A stretch of 64,000 bases of DNA, taken from positions 1-64,000 of the forward strand of contig DASRFD010000015.1 of assembly GCA_035651715.1 (NCBI GenBank), given 5' to 3'. The position numbers and the translations under genes are program-made. Under the pieces are notes generated by a model, which saw only the letters and a program-made list of their open reading frames with translations, ran no database searches and was not told the origin of the DNA. Below, one piece after another: positions 53,092 through 60,658 of this stretch (the stretch's first letter is position 1; every line of letters starts with the position of its first letter). This DNA comes from Nevskia sp035651715 (GTDB lineage: Bacteria; Pseudomonadota; Gammaproteobacteria; Nevskiales; Nevskiaceae).

Positions 53092-55515
53092 ATGCCTGCG
53101 CCCGCACGCCCCGACGCTGCGCCCGCGGCCGGGCGCCGCCGCGGCCCGGTCGGAATGCCGGCGCGCGTCGGCCGCTTCGAGCTGCGCCGCGAGCTGGGGC
53201 GGGGTGCGCACGGCGCCGTGTACCTGGCCTGGGACCCGCAGCTGGAGCGCGAGGTGGCGCTCAAGACCCTGGCCGGCCAGGGCCCCGACGCCGGCCGCCT
53301 GCTGCGCGAGGCCCGCGCCGTCGGCAAGCTGCGCCATCCCAATATCGTGCCGGTGTTCGAGGCCGGGGAGCACGAAGGGCAGCCCTGGCTGGTGTTCGAA
53401 TACATCGAAGGCCGCACCCTGGCGCGGCTGTTGCGCGATGACGGCGCGCTGACCGGCGCCCGCGCCGCCGCCCTGATGAGCGGCGTGCTCGACGCGCTCG
53501 ACGAGGCGCATCGCCAGGGCATCGTCCATCGCGACCTCAAGCCCTCCAATATCCTGCTCGATGCGCAGAACCAGCCGCGCGTGGCCGACTTCGGCATCGC
53601 CGGCCCGGTCTCGTACGAGGCGGTCGAAGGAGCGCCGCTGTGCGGCACGCCGGCCTACATGGCGCCGGAGTACATCGCCCGCCGCGAGGTCGCGCCGCAG
53701 GGCGACGTCTTCGCCGCCGGCCTGTGCCTGTACGAGCTGGTCACCGGCCGCCGCGCCATCGAGGGCGACAGCCCGTTCCAGGTGCTGCACCGCATCGCCA
53801 ACCAGGACCTGAGCTGGCCGGAGGAAGCGGCGGCGCGCGTCGACGAGCGGCTGCGCAGCGTCATCGCCAAGGCCTGCGCCCGCGATCCGGCGCAGCGCTA
53901 CGCCTCGGCGGCGGAGATGCGCCAGGCGCTGGACCAGTACCTGATGCCGCTGCCGGAAAGCGCGGCGGAAGGGCAGGGTGGCGGCACCCTGGAATTCCTG
54001 CTGCGGCGGATGCGCCACAAGTCGGACTTTCCGGCGATGTCGTCCTCGATCAGCACCATCACGCGCATGGCCTCCTCCGAAGGCGGCGACGTCAACAGCC
54101 TGTCCAACTCGATCCTCAAGGACTTCGCCCTCACCAACAAGATCCTGCGCATCGCCAACTCGGCCTATTACCGCCAGTTCAGCAGCGGCGGCATCGCCAC
54201 GGTGTCGCGGGCCATCGTCGTGCTCGGCTTCAACACCGTGCGCAACATCGCCATGTCGCTGCTGTTCCTCGATCACCTGCAGAACAAGCCGCACGCGGAG
54301 CAGCTGCGCGAGGAGTTCCTGCGGGTCAGCCTCGGCGGAATGCTGGCGCGGCGGCTGGCGCAGGAGGTGGCGGGGCTGGAGCCGGAGGAAGCGCTGATCT
54401 GCGCCCAGTTCCACCGCCTCGGACGCCTGCTCACCCATTACTATTTCCCGGAGGAAGCCGAGGCGGTCGCGCGCCTGATCGCCGCCGAGCGCTGCGAGGA
54501 GGACGTCGCCGCGGCCCGCGTGCTGGGCATCAGCTACCAGGACCTCGGCCTCGGCATCGCGCGCAGCTGGGGCTTTCCGGAAACCATCGTGCGCAGCATG
54601 CACCGCATCGCCCCGGGCAAGGTGGCGGCCGGCAAGTCGCGCGAGGAGCGCCTGCGCGCGCTCAGCGGCTACGCCAACGAGCTGTGCGACGTGGCCGGCA
54701 CCGGCCAGGCCGACAGCGCCGCCGGCATCGCGCGCCTGCGCCTGCGCTACGGCGATTGCCTGCGGCTCGACGACCGCGCCGCCACGGCGGCGCTGCACGG
54801 CTCGATCGAGGACCTGGGCGAGCTGAGCCGCATCGTGCGCGTCGATTTCGCCCAGACCCGCATCGGCCGCTGCCTGCTGGGGCAGCAGCCGGAGCCGCCG
54901 GCCGCCCCGCCCGAGCCCAGCGATCCGATCGCCGCCACCGCGGTGCACGCCGCAATGGCGCCGCCCGGCGAGGCCGCCGCAGCCGGGACGCCGCCGCAGC
55001 CCGCGGCCGAGGCGGTGCTGACCAACGGCATCCAGGACATCAGCGATGCGCTGCTGGAGGAGCGGCCGCTGGGCCAGCTGCTCGGCATCGCGCTGGAAGT
55101 GATCTATCGCGCCATGCGCTTCCAGCGCGTGCTGCTGTGCATGCGCGAGCCGCGCAGCGGCACCATGTGCGCGCGCTTCGGCTTCGGCGTGGACGTGGAG
55201 GACAAGGTGCCGCGCTTCCGCTTCGCCCTCGCTGACCGGCAGTGCATCTTCAACGTCGCCCTGAGCCGCGACGTCGCCGTGCTGATCTCCGACGCCGCCG
55301 ATCCGAAGATCGCGCCCTATGTGCCGGAGTGGCACCGCCGCGAGCTGGGCGCTCAGACCTTCCTGCTGTTCCCGCTGCGCGTGCGCGACGTGCCGGTGGC
55401 CCTGATCTACGCCGACCGCGAAGCCGCCGGCAGCATCACCGTGAGTCCGCGCGAGCTGGGCCTGCTGCGCACCCTGCGCAACCAGGTGCTGCTGGCGATC
55501 AAGCAGGCCGCCTGA
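53092..55515 (+). CDS. Serine/threonine protein kinase with HDOD and GAF domains
   Basis: 807 residues. Domains in order: Hanks-type kinase (about 27-285; G-loop GRGAHGAVY 36-44, K58, HRDLKPSN 146-153, DFG 166-168, APE 191-193), HDOD domain (about 305-505; SNSILKDFALTNKILRIANSAYY), a Pro/Ala-rich linker (about 510-660), and a C-terminal GAF-like domain (about 672-800). The kinase is complete, with no transmembrane helix, so it is cytoplasmic. HDOD domains are found in cyclic-di-GMP and stress signalling without catalytic HD residues. It probably links phosphorylation to a small-molecule signal; substrates are unknown. Confidence 0.9.
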   Translation: MPAPARPDAAPAAGRRRGPVGMPARVGRFELRRELGRGAHGAVYLAWDPQLEREVALKTLAGQGPDAGRLLREARAVGKLRHPNIVPVFEAGEHEGQPWLVFEYIEGRTLARLLRDDGALTGARAAALMSGVLDALDEAHRQGIVHRDLKPSNILLDAQNQPRVADFGIAGPVSYEAVEGAPLCGTPAYMAPEYIARREVAPQGDVFAAGLCLYELVTGRRAIEGDSPFQVLHRIANQDLSWPEEAAARVDERLRSVIAKACARDPAQRYASAAEMRQALDQYLMPLPESAAEGQGGGTLEFLLRRMRHKSDFPAMSSSISTITRMASSEGGDVNSLSNSILKDFALTNKILRIANSAYYRQFSSGGIATVSRAIVVLGFNTVRNIAMSLLFLDHLQNKPHAEQLREEFLRVSLGGMLARRLAQEVAGLEPEEALICAQFHRLGRLLTHYYFPEEAEAVARLIAAERCEEDVAAARVLGISYQDLGLGIARSWGFPETIVRSMHRIAPGKVAAGKSREERLRALSGYANELCDVAGTGQADSAAGIARLRLRYGDCLRLDDRAATAALHGSIEDLGELSRIVRVDFAQTRIGRCLLGQQPEPPAAPPEPSDPIAATAVHAAMAPPGEAAAAGTPPQPAAEAVLTNGIQDISDALLEERPLGQLLGIALEVIYRAMRFQRVLLCMREPRSGTMCARFGFGVDVEDKVPRFRFALADRQCIFNVALSRDVAVLISDAADPKIAPYVPEWHRRELGAQTFLLFPLRVRDVPVALIYADREAAGSITVSPRELGLLRTLRNQVLLAIKQAA

Positions 55516-55594
55516 AAGCGGGTACACGCCACCTTGGCCCCGCCGTCCCCCTGCGGATTCGCCATCCTCGCCGGCGACGGCATGGAGCCATCGC

Positions 55595-56143
55595 CTAAGC
55601 GCGCGACTTCGCCCAGCTCACCTCGCGGCCGCCGTGCAGGCGCGCCAGCACCCGCGCGCAGACGAACAGGTAGTCGGACAGCCGGTTGAGATACTGCGGC
55701 GCCAGCGGGCTCAGCGGCTCGATGGCGTTGAGCGCCCACAGCGAGCGCTCGGCGCGGCGCGCCACCGCGCGGGCCAGGTGCGCCGCGGCGGCGGCCGCGT
55801 TGCCGCCGGGCAGTACGAACTCCTTCAGCGGCGGCAGGGTTTCGTTGAGGCCGGCCAGCTCGCTTTCCAGGCGCAGCAGGTAGCTCTCCTTGATCAGCGC
55901 GTGGCCGGGCAGGGACAGCTCGCCGCCCAGGTCGAACAGCTCGTGCTGGGTGGTGGACAGGGAGTCGCGCATCGCTTCCGGCAGCTCCTGCACCAGCAGC
56001 AGCCCGACGCAGCAGTTCAGCTCGTCGACGTCGCCCAGCGCCTGCACCCGCGGCGCGCTCTTGGGGATGCGCTCGCCGGTGGCGAGGCCGGTCTCGCCCT
56101 TGTCGCCGGTGCGGGTGACGATCTTGCTGAGTCGGTGGCCCAT
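55595..56143 (-). CDS. pduO: Cob(I)yrinic acid a,c-diamide adenosyltransferase, PduO type
   Basis: 182 residues. It transfers adenosyl from ATP to cob(I)alamin. The N-terminal ATP site TRTGDKGETGLATGERIPKS (9-28), DVDELNCCVGLLL (38-50) and the C-terminal ARRAERSLWALNAIEPLSPLAPQYLNRLSDYLFVCAR (signature with the RR-x-E and the YLNRLSD helix) identify the PduO family. It lies downstream of btuB on the same strand, past a REP-like element, as part of a cobalamin module. Confidence 0.95.
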   Translation of the reverse strand: MGHRLSKIVTRTGDKGETGLATGERIPKSAPRVQALGDVDELNCCVGLLLVQELPEAMRDSLSTTQHELFDLGGELSLPGHALIKESYLLRLESELAGLNETLPPLKEFVLPGGNAAAAAAHLARAVARRAERSLWALNAIEPLSPLAPQYLNRLSDYLFVCARVLARLHGGREVSWAKSRA

Positions 56144-56152
56144 GAAAAGACA

Positions 56153-56184
56153 GTTTCCAGTGGTGAGTTTCCAGTTTCCAGTTA
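56153..56184. repeat. tandem TTTCCAG words upstream of the adenosyltransferase gene
   Basis: TTTCCAG occurs three times in about 30 bases (TTTCCAGTGGTGAGTTTCCAGTTTCCAG region) just upstream of the pduO start. It is a short-period repeat of the kind used as intergenic words in xanthomonad-like genomes. Confidence 0.5.
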
Positions 56185-56190
56185 AAGCAT

Positions 56191-56304
56191 ACCCCTCTCC
56201 CGTCGGGAGAGGGGCAGGGGTGAGGGACGCACTCTGAGCCTGCGTTACTGCAGCGGAGGAACGCGCCCCTCATCCCCAGCCCTTCTCCCGAGGGGAGAAG
56301 GGAG
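56191..56304. repeat. REP-like inverted pair between btuB and pduO
   Basis: A left unit (hairpin CCCCTCTCCC-GTC-GGGAGAGGGG, 56192-56214, followed by CAGGGGTGAGGG) and a right unit in opposite orientation (CCCCTCATCCCCAG then CCCTTCTCCCGAGGGGAGAAGGG, 56266-56303) face each other. This is the classic BIME layout of a well-known gammaproteobacterial REP family. No RAYT gene is in the window. Confidence 0.75.
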
Positions 56305-56309
56305 CAAGG

Positions 56310-58163
56310 CTACAACGGCAGGCTGTAGCGCAGTGTCGCGTAGACCGCGCTGCCCGGCTGGTTGTAGGCGGAGACGGTCTGATAGTGGTGGTTCAGCACG
56401 TTCTCGCCGCGCAGGTCGAAGCGCAGTTCACGGGTGATCTGCATGCCGGCGGTGAGGTTGAGCAGGCCGTAGCCGCCGGTGGTGGTGTTGCCGAAAGTGA
56501 TGCCGTCGACGTCGTGGCGCAGGGTGCTGGTGTAGAACGACGCGCCGAGGTCGTAGCGGCCGAAGCGGCGGTCCACCGCGGCGCTGGCGATGGCGCGGGC
56601 GCGGCGCAGCAAGGGCGCGCCGGCGTCGGTGTCGCGCGGGTCCTGCCAGATGCCGTTGAAGTTGGCGGTCCAGTTGGCGTCGTTGTAATCCCAGTCGAGC
56701 TGCACGCCCTCGTTGCTGCTGTGGTCCACGTTGACTGCCGTGAAGCTGGGCGGCACATACTCGATCAGGTCCTTCACCGCGTTGCGGAACAGGCGCAGGT
56801 CCACGCTCTGGTGCGCGCTCAGGCCCTGCTTCACGCCCAGCTCAACGTTAAGCGATTTCTCCGGCTGCAGCTGCGGGTTGCCGCCCGGGCCGAAGCGGTC
56901 TTCCGCGGTGGGCGCATGGAAGCCGGTGCCGGCGGCTGCGATCAGGCGGGTCTGCTCGAGCAGGTCGTAGCCGTATTCGGCATTCCAGTTGAAGCGCTCG
57001 CCAAAGGCGCCGTCATGCAGGTAGTTCACCGCGGCAACGAAGTGTTGGCGGAAGCCGTTGAACTCCTCCTGCACGTAGCCGTAGTCGGTGTCCTTGGCCT
57101 CGGCGATCGGGGCGCCGAAGGAAGACACGGCGTCGACCCGCTCGCGCGCGGCGCGCAGGCCGAAGGACAGGCGGTTGTACGAGCCCAGGCCGAGCACGTT
57201 GTGCCAGTCGGCCTCGGGGCGGATGGTGCGCACGAAGTCCGGCGATCCTTCGACCTGTGCCACGCGGTCGAGGCCGCGGCTCAGGGTCAGCTCGCTCAGC
57301 CAGTTCCCGGCCAGGTGCGTGCTGGCCTCCAGCGCCACGGCCTGGTTCTGGAAGTCCTGGCCGGCCGGGGCAAAGCCGTTGACGTTGAAGTTGCTGTCGA
57401 AGGTCTCGTTCTGGTAGCGGTCGCGTCCCTCGGCATCCCAGGCGCGCGCTTCGAGGTGCACACCGCCCAGCTCGACCTGGCCGCTGCCGTTGAGCGTGCG
57501 GTTGCGGAAGCTGCGGTTGTCGTCCGAGCCGGGCAGGGGGCCGGCGAAGGTCGGGATGCCGTTGCTGCGCTCCTGCTGTGCGCCGAGGGCGAAGCCCCAG
57601 GCGTGGCCATCGAGGCTGCCGGAGTCGCGGATGCCGGCGCCGCCACGGACGGTGCCGAAGGAGCCGCCGCCGACATTGGCGTCGAACTGCGCCGGGCCGC
57701 CCTTGCGCGTGATGAGGTTGACCACGCCGCCGATGGCGTCGCTGCCCCACAGCGCCGAGCGCGGACCCTCCACCACCTCGATGCGCTCGATCATTTCCGG
57801 ATCGATCGACGGGAACGCGGCGCCGCCGGTGCTGCCGTTGTTGACGCGCACGCCGTCGATGAGCACCAGGGTGTGAGCGCTGTTGCTGCCGCGGGTGAAC
57901 AGCGAGGCTTGCTGGCCGGGGCCGCCGGAGCGGGCCACTTCGAGCCCGGCGTGGTAGCGCAGGATGTCGGCGACGTCGGTGGCCTGCGCGCGCTCGATCT
58001 CGGCGCGGTCGATGACGATGGTCTGGGCCAGCGTGTCCGTCTCCGCCACCGGCGTGCGCGTGGCGGTGACCACCACCGGCTGCAGCGGGGTATCGGAGGA
58101 AGCGGCATCGGCAAAGGAAAGGGCAGGCGCGAGCGCCAGCCCGAACACGGCAAGGTTTTTCAT
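56310..58163 (-). CDS. btuB: TonB-dependent vitamin B12 receptor
   Basis: 617 residues from the ATG at 58163. Signal peptide KNLAVFGLALAPALSFADA (about 1-20), a TonB box and plug (LQPVVVTATRTP; EIERAQATDVADILRYHAGLEVARSGGPGQ; IDGVRVNNGSTGG), then a 22-strand barrel ending YATLRYSLPL, the C-terminal aromatic-type outer-membrane signature. The cobalamin riboswitch upstream and pduO downstream support cobalamin as the ligand. It transports B12 across the outer membrane. Confidence 0.93.
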   Translation of the reverse strand: MKNLAVFGLALAPALSFADAASSDTPLQPVVVTATRTPVAETDTLAQTIVIDRAEIERAQATDVADILRYHAGLEVARSGGPGQQASLFTRGSNSAHTLVLIDGVRVNNGSTGGAAFPSIDPEMIERIEVVEGPRSALWGSDAIGGVVNLITRKGGPAQFDANVGGGSFGTVRGGAGIRDSGSLDGHAWGFALGAQQERSNGIPTFAGPLPGSDDNRSFRNRTLNGSGQVELGGVHLEARAWDAEGRDRYQNETFDSNFNVNGFAPAGQDFQNQAVALEASTHLAGNWLSELTLSRGLDRVAQVEGSPDFVRTIRPEADWHNVLGLGSYNRLSFGLRAARERVDAVSSFGAPIAEAKDTDYGYVQEEFNGFRQHFVAAVNYLHDGAFGERFNWNAEYGYDLLEQTRLIAAAGTGFHAPTAEDRFGPGGNPQLQPEKSLNVELGVKQGLSAHQSVDLRLFRNAVKDLIEYVPPSFTAVNVDHSSNEGVQLDWDYNDANWTANFNGIWQDPRDTDAGAPLLRRARAIASAAVDRRFGRYDLGASFYTSTLRHDVDGITFGNTTTGGYGLLNLTAGMQITRELRFDLRGENVLNHHYQTVSAYNQPGSAVYATLRYSLPL

Positions 58164-58239
58164 ATTGGCTCCGGCAACCTGCGTCCCCGCAGGCCAAGCG
58201 GTGATGACATTCGGCCGCGCCGGATGGCGCTGCCGACCC

Positions 58240-58352
58240 CATCGCGGGCCGGTCTCCGGACTCATGGTTGAAGTGGACGCCGGCGTGGCCGGTTCCATTT
58301 CCTGCGGCGCCTTCCCGGATTGCTCCAGTGGCCCGGGAACCTCTGGTCCATT
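58240..58352 (-). promoter_or_regulatory. cobalamin riboswitch of btuB
   Basis: Read on the minus strand, the order is GAGGTTCCCGGG, then GGAGCAATCCGGGAAGGCG and CCGCAGGAAATGGAACCGG, a variable stem with CCACGCCGG, and the B12 box GAGTCCGGAGACCGGC (58263 to 58248). This is the RF00174-type arrangement, and it lies about 85 bases before the btuB start. When cobalamin is plentiful it should block btuB expression. Confidence 0.88.
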
Positions 58353-58600
58353 CCATGCCCTGTCGTTGCCCCCCGTTTTTTGGCCAGGCAAGGCGCGAGC
58401 GACGACGTGTACTAGAAGTACATGAGGAGCGAGCAACGCAGCATGGCCAAAAACGGGGGGCAACCCTGCGGGCGGCTTGCCCTTTCACGCAGTGCGGCGT
58501 TGCTCGTTGCTCGTGTACTTCTAGTACACCACGCTCCTCGCGCCCTGCCCTGCGTGAAAGGGCAAGCCGCGACAGGGCATGGAATGGATCAGAGGTTCCC
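58335..58600. repeat. composite palindromic element, copy 2 (btuB upstream region)
   Basis: Outer arms of 31 bases (58335-58365 and 58570-58600) match as inverted repeats at 30 of 31 positions. They enclose hairpin 1 (arms 58365-58386 and 58444-58464, 21 pairs with one bulged T) and hairpin 2 (arms 58472-58491 and 58551-58570, 20 perfect pairs). Hairpin cores contain GTGTAC-TAGAA-GTACAT (58407-58423) and GTGTAC-TTCTA-GTACAC (58513-58529), and the second core is roughly the reverse complement of the first. The left outer arm is also the 5' strand of the riboswitch. Confidence 0.75.
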
Positions 58601-58818
58601 TATGCCGCTTTCTCCCATCTACCGTTGCGGGGGCAGTGCCGGAATGGGAAAGGGATCTTTCCGCACCGGCTTCCCGTTTAATCCCGCGGCGGCAAAGCCG
58701 CGGGACACCTGCGAGGGCGCCATTCTAGTGCAGCGGCTGGGGTTTTGCGCTCGTCCAAGGGAAGTAGGCGGTATCATTGCGGTCCCGGCTCCAGGCAGAA
58801 GGAGCCACAAGGAATCCC

Positions 58819-59610
58819 ATGCCCAGCGCTTATCTCGCCGCCGCCGTCGAGGCCGCGGAGGCCGCCTCAACCCTGATCCGCAAGGCCTACCGCGGCAATT
58901 TCCAGGTCAGCTACAAGGCCGACGCCAGCCCGGTGACCGAGGTCGACGTCGCCGCCGAAGGCGCGATCAAGGCGGTGCTGAAGCGGCACTTCCCGCAGCA
59001 CGGCTTCTACGGCGAGGAACTGGGCCGCGAGACCGGCGACGCCGAGCACCTGTGGCTGATCGATCCGATCGACGGCACCAAGGCTTTCGTCCGCGGCTAC
59101 CCGCTGTTCTCGGTGCAGATTGCGCTGATGCGCCGCGGCGAGCTGGTGCTGGGCGTATCGGCGGCGCCGTGCTGGAACGGCGGCGCCGGCGAGATCGCCT
59201 GGGCCGAAGCAGGCCAGGGCGCCTGGCTCGGCGAGCAGCGCCTGCGCGTCGCCGACACGGCCGACCTGGCCAAGGCCACGCTGTCCACCGGCAACCTGGC
59301 GCGGCTGGCGCGCAGCGAGGCCTGGGCCCGGCTCGGCGGCCTGATTCCGCGCCTGCACCGCATCCGCGGCTACGGCGACTTCCTGCATTACCACTGGCTG
59401 GCCGCCGGCAAGCTCGACGCGGTGATCGAGTCCGACGTCAACATCCTCGACATCGCCGCCTGCAGCGTCATCGTGCGCGAGGCCGGCGGCCTCTTCACTG
59501 ACCTGCAGGGCGCGCCGCTGGGCCTGGACACCACCAGCGTGCTGGCCGCCGTGCCGGCGCTGCACGGGCCGCTGCTGCGGGAACTGCGCTACACCCCGCC
59601 TGCCCAATAA
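58819..59610 (+). CDS. Inositol monophosphatase-family phosphatase, possible histidinol-phosphatase (HisN)
   Basis: 263 residues. Mg-dependent IMPase fold: the metal site has GEELG (E66/E67), DPIDGT (82-87) and a third aspartate D211 in NILDIAACSVI. The segments KADASPVTEVDVAAEGAI, YGDFLHYHWLAAGKLDAVIE and REAGGLFTDLQG fit HisN better than CysQ or SuhB. Because the window's HisB lacks the phosphatase half, this is a good candidate for the missing step, but inositol phosphate, PAP or other substrates remain possible. A GGAAT ribosome site precedes ATG 58819. Confidence 0.85.
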   Translation: MPSAYLAAAVEAAEAASTLIRKAYRGNFQVSYKADASPVTEVDVAAEGAIKAVLKRHFPQHGFYGEELGRETGDAEHLWLIDPIDGTKAFVRGYPLFSVQIALMRRGELVLGVSAAPCWNGGAGEIAWAEAGQGAWLGEQRLRVADTADLAKATLSTGNLARLARSEAWARLGGLIPRLHRIRGYGDFLHYHWLAAGKLDAVIESDVNILDIAACSVIVREAGGLFTDLQGAPLGLDTTSVLAAVPALHGPLLRELRYTPPAQ

Positions 59611-59637
59611 GCATCACCACGATCGGAGGAGCAGCCT

Positions 59638-60459
59638 ATGAGCGGTCCGTTCGACTTCAGCGGCAAACTGGTCTTCGTCGCCGGCGGCACCAGCGGCATC
59701 AACCTTGGCGTGGCCCACGCCTTCGCCAAGGCCGGCGCCAGGCTGGTGGTGATCTCGCGCAAGCAGGACAAGGTCGACGCCGCGGTGGCCGCGCTCAAGA
59801 CCCACGGCGGCGAGGCCGCCGGCTTTGCCGTGGACGTGCGCGATCCGGCAGCGGTGGAGAACGCCTTCAAGGAAACCCAGGCGCGTTTCGGCGGCATCGA
59901 CGTGCTGATCTCCGGCGCCGCCGGCAATTTCCCCGCCCCGGCGCTGGGCATCTCGCCCAACGGCTTCAAATCGGTGGTGGACATCGACCTGCTCGGCACC
60001 TTCCACGTGCTGCGCGCCGCTTTTCCCTACCTCAACAAGCCGGGCGCCTCGATCGTCAACATCTCGGCGCCGCAGGCCTACATCCCCATGGAGTTCCAGA
60101 TGCACGTCTGCGCCGCCAAGGCCGGCGTCGACATGGTGACCCGCGTCGGCGCCATGGAATGGGCCGCCGCCGGGGTGCGCATCAACTCGGTCACGCCGGG
60201 TCCGATCGACGGCACCGAGGGCATGAACCGCCTGGCGCCGAACGAGGCCGCCCGCAAGCTGGTGGCCGAGAGCGTGCCGCTCGGCCATTTCGGCAGCACC
60301 GAGGACATCGCCAACGCCTGCCTGTGGCTGAGCAGTCCGTTGGCACGCTATGTCACCGGCGTGGTGCTGCCGGTGGACGGCGGCTGGTCGCTGGGCGGCC
60401 TCAGCGCGTCCAGCGCCGGCATGAAAAAGGTGTTCATGGCCGGCGGCGGCACGCGCTGA
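59638..60459 (+). CDS. SDR-family oxidoreductase, 2,4-dienoyl-CoA reductase-like
   Basis: 273 residues. Rossmann fold with VFVAGGTSGINLGVAHAFAKAG (cofactor site) and ISGAAGNFPAPALGISPNGF, the NAAGNF-type motif of peroxisomal and mitochondrial dienoyl-CoA reductases. The usual catalytic Tyr is missing: the motif reads HVCAAK with only the lysine, as in DECR2. The end GPIDGTEGMNRL also fits that group. It could reduce 2,4-dienoyl-CoA in unsaturated fatty-acid degradation. It lies 27 bases after the IMPase gene and 16 bases before the hydrolase leader. Confidence 0.88.
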   Translation: MSGPFDFSGKLVFVAGGTSGINLGVAHAFAKAGARLVVISRKQDKVDAAVAALKTHGGEAAGFAVDVRDPAAVENAFKETQARFGGIDVLISGAAGNFPAPALGISPNGFKSVVDIDLLGTFHVLRAAFPYLNKPGASIVNISAPQAYIPMEFQMHVCAAKAGVDMVTRVGAMEWAAAGVRINSVTPGPIDGTEGMNRLAPNEAARKLVAESVPLGHFGSTEDIANACLWLSSPLARYVTGVVLPVDGGWSLGGLSASSAGMKKVFMAGGGTR

Positions 60460-60475
60460 GCCCGGAGGATCGCGG

Positions 60476-60658
60476 ATGAGACCGGCCATGATCGGCAGTG
60501 CGCTGGCCCTGGCCCTGGCCTGCGGCGGCGCCCAGGCAGGAGCGGCCGAGGCGCGGCAGCAGGCCGACGCCATGGCGGCCATGCATCACGACGACGCCCC
60601 GGTGCCGAGCCCGGCGGCGCAGACCCCGCCCGGCCCCCGGTCGAAGGCCGCGAGGTGA
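60476..60658 (+). pseudogene. frameshifted N-terminal leader of the dienelactone hydrolase
   Basis: 60 codons with a good ribosome site (GGAGG): signal peptide MIGSALALALACGGAQAGAA followed by QQADAMAAMHHDDAPVPSPA, a typical start of exported dienelactone hydrolases. The frame then runs into a stop, and the hydrolase continues in the -1 frame. One more C in the run at 60634-60638 would restore it: GPPVEGREVTYG joins the two parts. Either a real 1-base deletion or a homopolymer sequencing error. Confidence 0.7.

Larger units (their letters stand above)
58164..58818. other. 655-bp intergenic region between btuB and the IMPase gene
   Basis: It holds the cobalamin riboswitch (58240-58352, minus strand) and the composite palindrome (58335-58600). 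The rest, 58600-58818, shows no clear gene; a short GC-rich stretch contains GCGGCAAAGCCGC-like symmetry near 58686-58699. Confidence 0.6.
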
